Of a DNA stretch of 64,000 bases, positions 32,953 to 40,895 are shown piece after piece; position 1 is the stretch's first letter, and each line of letters begins with the position of its first letter. The DNA lies in contig JANQPH010000051.1 of the NCBI GenBank assembly GCA_028285405.1, positions 1 through 64,000 of the forward strand. The letters are read 5' to 3'. Below the pieces are notes generated by a model that was not told the origin of the DNA, ran no database searches, and was given only the letters and a program-made list of their open reading frames with translations. The position numbers and the translations under genes are program-made. This DNA comes from Thermoleophilia bacterium (GTDB lineage: Bacteria; Actinomycetota; Thermoleophilia; Miltoncostaeales; Miltoncostaeaceae).

Positions 32953-33226
32953 GTGACCGTGCTAGGCGGGGAGCTAGCGGTGCCCTGTACCCGCAATCCG
33001 CTACAGCGGGGCCAAATCCCTGTCCGAGGAGTCGGTTCGAGGCGGCGGGTGCCAGCAATGCGGTGTCGATGACGAGGTCCCATTCGGTGGGCGACCGCGA
33101 ACCAGGTCAGGTCCGGAAGGAAGCAGCCTTAAGCGACTCCGTCTACGCGCAGTGGGGTTCCCTCGTTGGAGCTGGCGGCTGGCGCTACGACCTCATTTCC
33201 GTCTTCGACGACAGGTGCACGGTCAC
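32953..33226 (+). ncRNA. ffs: Signal recognition particle RNA, long (Alu-containing) bacterial type
   Basis: The helix-8 signature GGTCAGGTCCGGAAGGAAGC starts near 33104, with the GGAA loop that binds Ffh. The 5' part has GTGCTAGG..GGGGAG.TAGCGGTGCCCTGTACCCGCAATCCGC, which matches the Alu-domain segment of the Bacillus 6S/scRNA. The ends pair over 10 bp: GTGACCGTGC (32953-32962) with GCACGGTCAC (33217-33226). This gives about 274 nt, much longer than the ~4.5S type. The position directly upstream of dnaX is the usual one. Confidence 0.95.
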
Positions 33227-33258
33227 ATTCATCTGATGCCCGGCCACTTCGGGTCGTG

Positions 33259-34959
33259 GTGAGCGGCGAGGAGGGCGGGAGCCTCTACAACCGGCACCGC
33301 CCCGGTGGCTTCGATGATCTGGTCGGCCAGGACCACGTCGCGCGGGCGCTGACGAACGCGCTGCGCTCGGGCAGCCCGGCGCGGGCGTACCTGTTCTCCG
33401 GGCCGCGCGGCACGGGGAAGACGACGACGGCTCGAATTCTCGCCCGGTGCCTCAACTGCCTGAGCGCCACCGGGCCGACGCCCGAGCCGTGCGGGACGTG
33501 CGAGTCGTGTCTTCGCACCGGCCACGACGACTGGCTCGACGTGGTCGAGGTCGACGCCGCGTCGAGCGCGCGTCGGATCGACGAGATGCGGGACTGGCTC
33601 GAGAGCGTGCGCTACCCGCCGGCCGTGTGCCGGTACCGGGTCACGATCATGGACGAGGCGCACCAGATCCAGAAGGACGCGGCGAGTGCGCTGCTGAAGA
33701 CACTCGAGGAGCCTCCGCCGCACCTGGTGGTCATCCTCTGCACGACCCACCCGTGGGACATCCTCCCCACGATCAGGTCGCGCCTGCAGCACTACGTGCT
33801 GCGCCGGCCGACCGTGCCCGACCTGACGAAGGTGCTCGAGCGGGTGTCGCTGGCGGAGGGCATCGAGACCTCCGAGCAGGCGCTCGACATCGTGGCCCGC
33901 GCGGCCGACGGCTCGTACCGGGACGCGCTCGGGCTCCTCGAGCAGGTCGCCACGTATGCCGGTGGCCGGGTGGAGGTCGCCGACGCCCTCGAGCTGATCG
34001 GGGCGGTCTCGCGCGAGACGACCTTCGAGCTGCTCGAACTCGTCGCCGGCGGTCAGGCCGCCCAGGCCCTCGGGCTGCTCGAGTCGACGCTCGACTCGGG
34101 AACCGACCCCGAGCAGCTGATGCGGGGCCTGGTGACCCATCTGCGCTTCGTCGGGCTCCTGCAGCTCGGGGCCGAGCCACGCGATGCCTGGGGGCTTGCC
34201 CCCGACGAGATCGGTCGGCTCGAGGCCGAGGCCAACCAGCTTCGCCCCGAGGCGGTGGTGCGAGCGCTCGACCTGCTGGTCGAGGCCCAGGTTCGGATCA
34301 AGCACGGCACGGCCGATCCGAGGCTGCAGCTCGAGCTGGTGGCGGCCAAGATGGGGCGGCCGGCGCTCGACCCGACCGTCGAGGGGCTGGCCGCCCGGAT
34401 CGCCGCGCTGGAGCAGGCGGGGCCGGCGGCGCCCGCTGCGCCGCGCGCGTCGGTGGAGCCGGTGGGGCCGGTGGAGCCGCCGCCCGCTCCGGTCGATGAC
34501 GCGCCGCCACCCGAGGCGCCGGACGAGCCGACGGCCGAGGCTGCCGAGGTCGCCGAGTGGCCGGCGCCGTCTCCGGGGGGCGCCGGCGGGGACCCGCCCG
34601 ACCTCGACCACCTCGAGCGCCTCTGGCCTCGGGTACTCGCCCAGCTCGAGGAGCAGGCGCCCCCGACGTACGGCTTCCTCGACGACTCGCGTCCGCTGGC
34701 GGCCGACGGCAGCGAGATCCGGGTCGGGGTCCCAAGCGCGATGCGCGCCGACATGCTGGCGATGCGCGAGCACCGGGAGCGGATCGAGGTCGCGCTCGAG
34801 CAGGTGACCGGCGCCCGGCTGACGCTCGACTTCGCCGTCGTCGAGAGCGGCGAGGAGAAGGACGACGACGAGGCGCCCGCATCTGCCGACGAGCACGAGC
34901 AGCAGCTCCGGGAGCGGATGCGGCAGCTCTTCGAGATCGAGGGCGAGGAGTCGGCGTGA
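33259..34959 (+). CDS. dnaX: DNA polymerase III subunit gamma/tau
   Basis: 566 aa from the GTG at 33259 (a GTG at 33256 is equivalent). Clamp-loader AAA+ ATPase: YNRHRPGGFDDLVGQDHV start, Walker A SGPRGTGKTT, the zinc module CLNCLSATGPTPEPCGTCESC, the Walker B/DEAH box IMDEAHQIQKDAASALLKTLEEPP and sensor 1 ILCTTHPWDILPTIRSR. The collar domain follows, then an Ala/Pro/Glu-rich linker (about 390-440) and a C-terminal tau-like domain. It loads the beta clamp during replication. It follows ffs by 32 bp and leads ybaB-recR. Confidence 0.95.
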   Translation: MSGEEGGSLYNRHRPGGFDDLVGQDHVARALTNALRSGSPARAYLFSGPRGTGKTTTARILARCLNCLSATGPTPEPCGTCESCLRTGHDDWLDVVEVDAASSARRIDEMRDWLESVRYPPAVCRYRVTIMDEAHQIQKDAASALLKTLEEPPPHLVVILCTTHPWDILPTIRSRLQHYVLRRPTVPDLTKVLERVSLAEGIETSEQALDIVARAADGSYRDALGLLEQVATYAGGRVEVADALELIGAVSRETTFELLELVAGGQAAQALGLLESTLDSGTDPEQLMRGLVTHLRFVGLLQLGAEPRDAWGLAPDEIGRLEAEANQLRPEAVVRALDLLVEAQVRIKHGTADPRLQLELVAAKMGRPALDPTVEGLAARIAALEQAGPAAPAAPRASVEPVGPVEPPPAPVDDAPPPEAPDEPTAEAAEVAEWPAPSPGGAGGDPPDLDHLERLWPRVLAQLEEQAPPTYGFLDDSRPLAADGSEIRVGVPSAMRADMLAMREHRERIEVALEQVTGARLTLDFAVVESGEEKDDDEAPASADEHEQQLRERMRQLFEIEGEESA

Positions 34960-35041
34960 CGATGTGCGGCACGGCCCGCGCCGTCGCCGGCTGGGGAACC
35001 CGATACGGTCACATGACGATCTGGAACACGGGAGGAGCGCG

Positions 35042-35371
35042 GTGCCGCAAGGTGGGATGAACCCCAACAAGATGATGAAGCAGATGCAGAAGATGCAGGA
35101 GGAGATGGCGCTCGCCCAGGAGCAGCTCGCCCAGGAGCGCATCTCCGCATCTGCCGGAGGTGGGGCGGTGACGGCAACCGTGTCGGGCGGTCTCGAGCTG
35201 CTCGAGATCGAGATCGACCCCGCCGTGGTCGACCCCGAGGACGTCGAGATCCTTCAGGACGCCGTCGTCGCCGCGGTCAACGAGGCGATGCGGCAAGCCC
35301 AGCAACTCGTCCAGGAGCGCCTCGGTGCCGTCGCCGGGCCACTCGGCAACCTCGGCATCCCCGGGCTCTAG
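35042..35371 (+). CDS. YbaB/EbfC-family nucleoid-associated protein
   Basis: 109 aa from the GTG at 35042 (GGAGGAG 4 nt upstream); an ATG at 35057 is a possible alternative. The N-terminal helix MNPNKMMKQMQKMQEEMALAQEQLAQ is typical, followed by a beta-strand core (GGAVTATVSGGLELLEIEIDPAVVDPEDVEILQDAVVAAVNEAM) that dimerises and binds DNA. The dnaX-ybaB-recR order is widely conserved and points to a replication/repair role. Confidence 0.93.
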   Translation: MPQGGMNPNKMMKQMQKMQEEMALAQEQLAQERISASAGGGAVTATVSGGLELLEIEIDPAVVDPEDVEILQDAVVAAVNEAMRQAQQLVQERLGAVAGPLGNLGIPGL

Positions 35372-35393
35372 CCCCGGGCCCCCCGGGCTCGCC

Positions 35394-36005
35394 GTGGTCG
35401 CGGGACACGCCCGCGTCCTCACCCCGGCGATCGAGGCGCTCGTCGCCGAGCTCTCGCGCCTGCCCGGGATCGGCCCGCGCAGCGCGCAGCGGCTGGCGTT
35501 CCACCTGCTTCGCTCGCCGAGCGAGCGCCCCGCCGCGCTCGCCGCCGCGCTGTCGGTCGTCTCGGAGCGGGTCGGGCTCTGCAACGAGTGCTTCTCGTTC
35601 GCCGAGGACGGGGAGTGCCCGATCTGCACCGATCCCCGGCGTGATCGCTCGATCATCTGCGTGGTCGAGGAGCCGTCGTCGATCCTGCCGATCGAGCGCA
35701 CCCAGGAGTATCGAGGCCTCTACCACGTGCTGGGCGGGGCGCTCTCGCCGATCGACGGGATCGCCCCCGAGGATCTGAAGATCACCGAGCTCGTCGGCCG
35801 AGCCGAGCGTGACGAGGTCACCGAGCTCGTGATGGCGACCAACCCGACGATGGCCGGTGAGGCGACGGCGCTCTACCTGGCAGACGCCCTGCGCGGCGTC
35901 GTGCGGGTGACGCGCCTGGCCAGCGGCCTGCCGGTCGGCGCCGATCTCGAGCACGCCGACGAGCTGACGCTCGGGCGTGCCCTGGCGGGCCGCCAGGAGC
36001 TCTAG
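35394..36005 (+). CDS. recR: Recombination mediator RecR
   Basis: 203 aa from the GTG at 35394. It has the helix-hairpin-helix LSRLPGIGPRSAQRLAFHLL, the Cys4 zinc finger CNECFSFAEDGECPIC, and the Toprim domain with IICVVEEPSSILPIERTQEYRGLYHVLGG and later ELVMATNPTMAGEATALYLA. RecR works with RecO/RecF to load RecA at gaps. The 3' end overlaps the convergent DUF1116 gene by 4 bp. Confidence 0.95.
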   Translation: MVAGHARVLTPAIEALVAELSRLPGIGPRSAQRLAFHLLRSPSERPAALAAALSVVSERVGLCNECFSFAEDGECPICTDPRRDRSIICVVEEPSSILPIERTQEYRGLYHVLGGALSPIDGIAPEDLKITELVGRAERDEVTELVMATNPTMAGEATALYLADALRGVVRVTRLASGLPVGADLEHADELTLGRALAGRQEL

Positions 36006-37402
36006 GAGGCCCGCCCGGAACCGGCGGGCTGCGCCACGAGGGCGCGGAGCGCCGCGCGGAAGGGCTCGAGCGGGGCGGCCGCGACCCCGGCGCCGATCTG
36101 TCCGCCCTCGACCCGGTGGAGGATGCCGGTGTTGATGAGCGGGGTCTGGCCGAGGTCGAGCACCGCCCGCGCGTCGACGCCGAGCGGTGTGCCCTCGCCG
36201 TCGAGGGTCGGGATGCGGAACGTCTCGCTCTGGGCGAGGGTGATGTCGTCCATGTACCTGGTCCGCTCGACGGCATCCGCCAACGTGCCGCCCAGGAACG
36301 CCGCGACGCTCGGGCTGGCGGCGCTCGCGGCGGCCCCGAGGCCGCAGCACTCGATCAGGGCCGAGTCGCCGATGTCGGGGGCCGCGTCCGCGTCGCCGAC
36401 GCCGGGCCGGTAGAGCGCGTCGCCGACCATCTCGGCCGGCGCCGAGAACCACTGTCCGGGCAGGCCCGCCAGCTCGATCGCCGCGTCGACCCCGTTGCGG
36501 CTGACGAACGTGACCATGCTCGAGCCCTCGGTGCCGCGCATTCGCTCGAGCGCCACCCGGCAGGCCGCGATCGTGACCGTGAGCGCGAAGTGGCCGTTGT
36601 CGGCGAGCAGCCGGCCGACGTCCGCGACCGCGCCGGGGGCGTGCGCCCCCATCGAGCCGAGCGTCCGCCGGAGCAGCAGCATCGTCGCGGCTTGGTGGCG
36701 CATGTGGCAGTCGTCGCCCATCGCGACGGCCTCCGCGAGGAGCGGGAACACCTCGAGCGGACCGTCGGCGGACAGCGCGGCGTCGAACGCGGGCGCGACG
36801 ACGTCCGCGAGGAGTCGCTGCCGGGCGATCGCCTCGTCAGAGCCCACCCCGAGCCAGAAGGCGTCCCCCGGGCCGTCGCAGAGCGGCGAGAACGACGCGG
36901 TGCCCGACTCCTCGTCGCGCGTCTCCCAGACGGCCATCGACGGCGAGATGATCCCGGTCATCGCCCCCGCGGCGCCCAGGGAGTGGGTCGGCGCCAGGGC
37001 CACCTCACCGCGGGTGAGGAGCTCCACGGCGGCCGCGGTGTCGGGCGCCCACCCCTCGAACACGCAGGCTGCCGCCGCGGCGATCCGCTGGGGCGCGCAC
37101 ATGTCGGCGGCGTCGATCTTCGGGCCCGCGTGCAGGATCAGGCGCTCGCCCGCGACACCGGGGATGCGATCGGCGGCCGGACCGGCTCCGACCAGCACGG
37201 GCCGTGCGTCCGCCAGCATGGACAGCGCGGCGGCGTTGGCGCGCTCGATGCGCTGGTCGCCGTAGGCGCCGCCGAGCAGCGCGATGTCGTCGGCGCGCCC
37301 GCTGGCCGGGGGCTTCCAGTCGATCGCGATCGGATCGAGGCCCTGAGCGCGGAGCGCGTCCTCCATCAGCTCCAGCCCGGCGGTTGCCACCCGTAGGCTC
37401 AT
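36002..37402 (-). CDS. DUF1116 protein (YlbE/AllG-like oxamate transcarbamylase component)
   Basis: 466 aa from the ATG at 37402. It matches DUF1116 over its full length: WKPPASGRADD near the start, ANAAALSMLADARPVLVGAGPAADRIPG, LLTRGEVALAPTHSLGAAGAMTGIISPSM, FWLGVGSDEA and a C-terminal MDDITLAQSETFRIPTLDGEGTPLGVDARAVLDLGQTPLINTGILHR. In Escherichia coli the DUF1116 protein acts with FdrA and a DUF2877 protein as oxamate carbamoyltransferase. Homologues of both partners and a carbamate kinase lie at 46667, 51897 and 42131 here. Its start codon is 3 bp from the divergent start at 37406. Confidence 0.85.
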   Translation of the reverse strand: MSLRVATAGLELMEDALRAQGLDPIAIDWKPPASGRADDIALLGGAYGDQRIERANAAALSMLADARPVLVGAGPAADRIPGVAGERLILHAGPKIDAADMCAPQRIAAAAACVFEGWAPDTAAAVELLTRGEVALAPTHSLGAAGAMTGIISPSMAVWETRDEESGTASFSPLCDGPGDAFWLGVGSDEAIARQRLLADVVAPAFDAALSADGPLEVFPLLAEAVAMGDDCHMRHQAATMLLLRRTLGSMGAHAPGAVADVGRLLADNGHFALTVTIAACRVALERMRGTEGSSMVTFVSRNGVDAAIELAGLPGQWFSAPAEMVGDALYRPGVGDADAAPDIGDSALIECCGLGAAASAASPSVAAFLGGTLADAVERTRYMDDITLAQSETFRIPTLDGEGTPLGVDARAVLDLGQTPLINTGILHRVEGGQIGAGVAAAPLEPFRAALRALVAQPAGSGRAS

Positions 37403-37405
37403 CGC

Positions 37406-38347
37406 ATGAACCTTCTCGCACTCGCGGACGCGTGCGCCCGGCACCCCGGGCTCCAAGCCAAGCGCGACCTGGGCGCGGTCGCCGACGTGATCGGTGGCGA
37501 CGGCGACGATGCGGCGTTCCTTCCCGCGCCGGGTGGCGGGGAGACCGTCGCGGCCGCCGAGGCAATCGCGCCGGCGTTCGTTCGGGGCGCGCCCGAGGTG
37601 GCCGGCACCGCCGGCGTCGTGGCGGCGCTGAACGACATCGCCGCCAGCGGCGGCCGCCCGACGGCGTTGCTCGACACCGTCGTCGCTCCGAGCAGGGAGA
37701 TTCTCGAGGCGATCCTGCGGGGCGTGGCCCGCGGCTCGGATCTCGCCGGCGTGCCGGTGCGGGGAGGCCACGTGACCGTCGCGGCCGGCTCCGAGCCGGC
37801 GCTCTCGACCGCGGCCATCGGCCACACCGGTGCTCCACTCAGCTCGTCCGCGGCCAGGCCGGGCGACGAGGTCTCGCTCGCCGTCTGTCTGGACGGCGTG
37901 GCCGGCGATGCCGGCGGCATCGGGTTCTTCTCGCACCTGCGCGGGTCACGGCGGGGGCGCTGGCCCGACGACCTGGCCCTGCTCGCCGAGGTCGCCGAGG
38001 CGGGCGAGGCATGGGCCGCCCGCGACGTCTCGATGCCCGGGATCGTCGGCTCGCTCGTCCAGATGGCCGACGCGGCTGGCGGGCTCGGGGCGGAGCTCGA
38101 GCTCGACCGGATTCCGATCCCCGACGGTCTCCCGGTCGATCGCTGGCTCACCCTGTTCCCCTCGTACGCGTTCCTGCTGGTCGGTGAGGCGTCGCCGCTC
38201 GAGGGGCGCTTTGCGGCCGCCGGGCTCGCGTGCGCCAGGATCGGTCGTCTCGATGCGTCCGGCGTCGTTCGGCTCGTCGCCGGCGACCAAGTGGCGCCGG
38301 TCTGGGACCTGTCGCGCGAGCCGTTGACCGGACTCACCGGCCGCTGA
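37406..38347 (+). CDS. AIR-synthase-like ATP-binding protein (Sll0787/NitF type)
   Basis: 313 aa with the PurM/SelD/HypE layout. Early DLGAVADVIGGDGDDAAFLPAPGGGETVAAAEAI is the ATP-phosphate strand region. GTAGVVAALNDIAASGGRPTALLDTVV is the conserved dimer/nucleotide segment, and GVARGSDLAGVPVRGGHVTV is the glycine-rich loop. It matches the Sll0787 family of the Nit1C/nitrogen-starvation cluster, for which the substrate is not known. The GNAT, radical-SAM and Sll0783-type partners are adjacent on the other strand. No ribosome site is seen and the start almost touches the divergent DUF1116 start. Confidence 0.82.
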   Translation: MNLLALADACARHPGLQAKRDLGAVADVIGGDGDDAAFLPAPGGGETVAAAEAIAPAFVRGAPEVAGTAGVVAALNDIAASGGRPTALLDTVVAPSREILEAILRGVARGSDLAGVPVRGGHVTVAAGSEPALSTAAIGHTGAPLSSSAARPGDEVSLAVCLDGVAGDAGGIGFFSHLRGSRRGRWPDDLALLAEVAEAGEAWAARDVSMPGIVGSLVQMADAAGGLGAELELDRIPIPDGLPVDRWLTLFPSYAFLLVGEASPLEGRFAAAGLACARIGRLDASGVVRLVAGDQVAPVWDLSREPLTGLTGR

Positions 38348-38825
38348 GCGCGGCGCCGCTCTCCCACACGTCGGCGAGGCGTCCTCCGCGCGCGAGGCCG
38401 ATCGACATGCGCTGGTGCGGCACGCCGCGGTACTCGAACGGGTGGCCCATCGGCTCCCAGCCGAGCCGCTCGAAGAACCGGACGTTCGGGGTCTGGACCT
38501 GCGCGAGCATCAGCCCGCCGCCGAGGGCGGCCGCGGTCGCGACGGCGAAGCGGACCAGCTCGCGGGCGGTCGTCGTCCGCCGAGCCTCGGGGAGGACAGC
38601 CAGCCGGTCGCCCTTCCACAGCCCGGCCTCGTCGAGCGCGTAGAGCCGAACCGCCCCGATCACTTCACCGTCGCGAAGCGCGACGGCGTGGAGGGCCGAC
38701 TCGTCCCACGGATCACGGTCGCTTCCGTCGAACAGCCGCTGCTCCTCGACGAAGACCCGGGTCCGCACGGCCATGTGGGCGTCGAGCTCCACGGTGCTCG
38801 ACGCGATCCGGACCGTCGCCGGCAC
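38334..38825 (-). CDS. GNAT N-acetyltransferase of the MSMEG_0567/Sll0786 (NitE) family
   Basis: 163 aa single GNAT domain. HMAVRTRVFVEEQRLFDGSDRDPWDESALHAVALRDGEVIGAVRLY covers the N-terminal strands and the substrate side. The acetyl-CoA loop is GDRLAVLPEARRTTTARELVRFAVATA, in which the R-x-x-x-T-A-R pattern replaces the usual Q/R-x-x-G-x-G/A. The tail is FFERLGWEPMGHPFEYRGVPHQRMSIGL. This matches the nitrogen-starvation N-acetyltransferases encoded next to an AIR-synthase-like gene in Nit1C clusters. Its start follows the radical-SAM stop by 3 bp. Confidence 0.85.
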   Translation of the reverse strand: MPATVRIASSTVELDAHMAVRTRVFVEEQRLFDGSDRDPWDESALHAVALRDGEVIGAVRLYALDEAGLWKGDRLAVLPEARRTTTARELVRFAVATAAALGGGLMLAQVQTPNVRFFERLGWEPMGHPFEYRGVPHQRMSIGLARGGRLADVWESGAALSGR

Positions 38826-38828
38826 CCC

Positions 38829-39986
38829 TCAGTCGGCGGTGGGCGGCTCTATGCCGCTGCGGCCACCGCCGTGCAACCGCTCGAAGGTCGACAGCGCGGA
38901 GCAGGCCTGGCAGCGGACGCAGCCGGCGCGCGCGTTCTGGCTCAGCATGTCGGCGTCCGCAATCAGCGGGGCGACCGCGTCGTAGACGGCCTGGACCCGC
39001 TCCGGATCGGGTGGAGCCTCGCCCGAGAGGATGCTCCCGGGGCCCGGGCGCAGCGGGACGACGAACGGGTAGACGCCCCGGTCGATCGCGGCCTTGCAGC
39101 CGGCGACGATCGACTCCACGCTCTCGCCGAGGCCGATGATCAGGTAGGTCGAGACCTGGCCGTGGCCGAACACCTCGACGGCCGCATCCCACGCCGCCAG
39201 GTAGTGATCGACACCTTGGGCGTGCTTTCCGGGCGCGATCCGGGCCAGGATCTCCTCGTCGAAGGTCTCGAGGTGGAGCCCGAGCGCCTCGACCCCGGAC
39301 TCGGCCAAGTGCTCGAACCAGCTGAACTCGTCCGGCGGCTCGATCTGGACCTGAACCGGCAGGCCGCTCCGGTTCCGGATCGCCGCCGCGCACTTGGCCA
39401 TGTAGGCCGCCCCGCGATCGGTGCGGTTCGGTGTGCCCGTCGTCAGCGTCACGTCCTTCGCGCCGTCGAGTCGCGCCGCCGCCTCGGCCACCTCGGCGAG
39501 CATCTCGGGTGTCTTGGTGGGGACCGTGCGGCCCGCCTGGAGGCTGGTTCCGATCGCGCAGAAGTGGCACTGCTCGTGGGTGCCCCAGTACACGCAGCGC
39601 TGCATCACCGTCGAGGCGAGGCTGTCCATGTGCATCAGCGCGATCTTCCAGTACGGCACGCCGTCGGCCGTCTCGAGCTCGTAGATCTTCGGCCGCGGCG
39701 GCATCGTCACCCGGCCGACCTCCTCGCCGTCGCGATAGAGGGTGCCGCGGCGGGCGTGCCCGTTGCTTCCGAGGACGAGCTCGTACGGGCTGCTCGAGAC
39801 GTAGTCGCCGTGAACCGGCACGGTCAGGGGGGTGCCCTCGATCCAGATGAAGCCGGCATCCGAAGGACCGGCGCCACCCGCTCGGAGCTCCTCGCGGGGT
39901 GGGCGCGATTCCGCCCGCGTCCGCACACCGAGCGATTGCAGCTCGACCGCGAGGGTGCGGACGTCGATGGGTGCGGAGGTGCTCAC
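38829..39986 (-). CDS. Radical SAM protein of the MSMEG_0568/Sll0785 (NitD) family
   Basis: 385 aa from the GTG at 39986, overlapping the amidohydrolase stop by 4 bp. The presumed [4Fe-4S] site is CVYWGTHEQCHFC, spaced CX8CX2C rather than the standard CX3CX2C, and is followed by AIGTSLQAGRTVPTKTPEMLAEVAEAA. Barrel elements follow (VTLTTGTPNRTDRG, VQIEPPDEFSWFEHLAESGVEALGLHLE, TYLIIGLGESVES). A second cysteine group CVRCQACS stands near the C-terminus and may bind an extra cluster. The reaction is unknown; the gene is a core member of Nit1C clusters. Confidence 0.88.
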   Translation of the reverse strand: MSTSAPIDVRTLAVELQSLGVRTRAESRPPREELRAGGAGPSDAGFIWIEGTPLTVPVHGDYVSSSPYELVLGSNGHARRGTLYRDGEEVGRVTMPPRPKIYELETADGVPYWKIALMHMDSLASTVMQRCVYWGTHEQCHFCAIGTSLQAGRTVPTKTPEMLAEVAEAAARLDGAKDVTLTTGTPNRTDRGAAYMAKCAAAIRNRSGLPVQVQIEPPDEFSWFEHLAESGVEALGLHLETFDEEILARIAPGKHAQGVDHYLAAWDAAVEVFGHGQVSTYLIIGLGESVESIVAGCKAAIDRGVYPFVVPLRPGPGSILSGEAPPDPERVQAVYDAVAPLIADADMLSQNARAGCVRCQACSALSTFERLHGGGRSGIEPPTAD

Positions 39987-40846
39987 CAGCGCTCGCCGTG
40001 CAGCGTCTCGAAGTTCTCGTAGAGGACCATGCGCTTCAGTTCCTCCGAGACCGGCGCCCCCTCGATCTTCCAGTACTCGCCCATGAAGTCCGACCAGGGC
40101 TCGTCCGAGCCGAAGATCACGCGGTCGGCGCCGATCCCCTGCTTCTCGATCTCGACGAGCAGCCAGCGGGCGCCGAAGCCGACGGCCCACGACGTGTCGG
40201 TGTAGACCTTGTAGCCGTCGCGGATCCAGTCCATGAACTTCGGCACGAGCTTGATGTGTCCGCTCACGCCGCCGCCGAAGTGGACGAGGTGGATCTTCAC
40301 CCGCTTGCCATACTCCTCGACCAGCGGGATGAAGTTGTTGATGTCGCTCGCCCCGCCCGGCGAGGTGTGGAAGTGGAACACGTAGTCGTGCTCCTCGGCC
40401 ACCTTCATGCACTTGTCGGCGATCTCGCGCGTCTCGTCGTCCCACTCAGCCGGGTTCGGGTTCCCGCCCAAGAGGAACGTCGTCTTCAGCCCGAGGATCC
40501 CCGCCTCGCCCGCGTGCCGCAGCGCCTCCTCGGTGTGCTCCCGATCGCGGGGCAGGAACGAGACCCACAGGAGCCCGCGGATCCGGTCCGTCGAGCTCGC
40601 GGCCTCCATGACGACCGGGTTGAGGCCGAACGGCTGCTCGGGCTTCGGGATCCCGTAGTTCGACATGACCAGGCTGCGCTCGATCCCGTGCTGGTCCATG
40701 AACTTGAGGAAGTCCTTGGTCTTCGGGAAGTCGTAGACGATCGGCTTGACCGGATAGTCGATGCCATAGAAGGGCCAGGACTCGATCTCGCCGATGTGGC
40801 TGTGGCCGTCGATGACCTCACGCTTCATTCCGTCTGGCAGCGGCAC
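39983..40846 (-). CDS. Amidohydrolase-2 family metal-dependent hydrolase
   Basis: 287 aa TIM-barrel amidohydrolase. The first metal pair is the VIDGHSHIGE motif (H-x-H), a barrel His is in YVFHFHTSPGGASDINNF, another in KIHLVHFGGGVSG, and the late Asp is in RVIFGSDEPWSDF. All ligands for a mononuclear-metal amidohydrolase/decarboxylase of the ACMSD/4-oxalomesaconate-hydratase-like branch are present. In known Nit1C clusters a nitrilase occupies this position between the Sll0783 and radical-SAM genes, and none is seen here. C-N or C-C bond cleavage is possible. Confidence 0.82.
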   Translation of the reverse strand: MPLPDGMKREVIDGHSHIGEIESWPFYGIDYPVKPIVYDFPKTKDFLKFMDQHGIERSLVMSNYGIPKPEQPFGLNPVVMEAASSTDRIRGLLWVSFLPRDREHTEEALRHAGEAGILGLKTTFLLGGNPNPAEWDDETREIADKCMKVAEEHDYVFHFHTSPGGASDINNFIPLVEEYGKRVKIHLVHFGGGVSGHIKLVPKFMDWIRDGYKVYTDTSWAVGFGARWLLVEIEKQGIGADRVIFGSDEPWSDFMGEYWKIEGAPVSEELKRMVLYENFETLHGERW

Positions 40847-40857
40847 GGGGATCTCCT

Positions 40858-40895
40858 TTACGTGATCAGGCGGGCATTACGTGGTCAGGCGAGCA
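40858..40895. repeat. Tandem 19-bp duplication around a stop codon
   Basis: Two adjacent 19-bp copies, 40858-40876 and 40877-40895, starting TTACGTG(A/G)TCAGGCG and differing at two positions. They cover the end of the gene on 40885-41508 and the gap before the amidohydrolase. Each copy contains an in-frame TGA on the minus strand. Confidence 0.8.
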
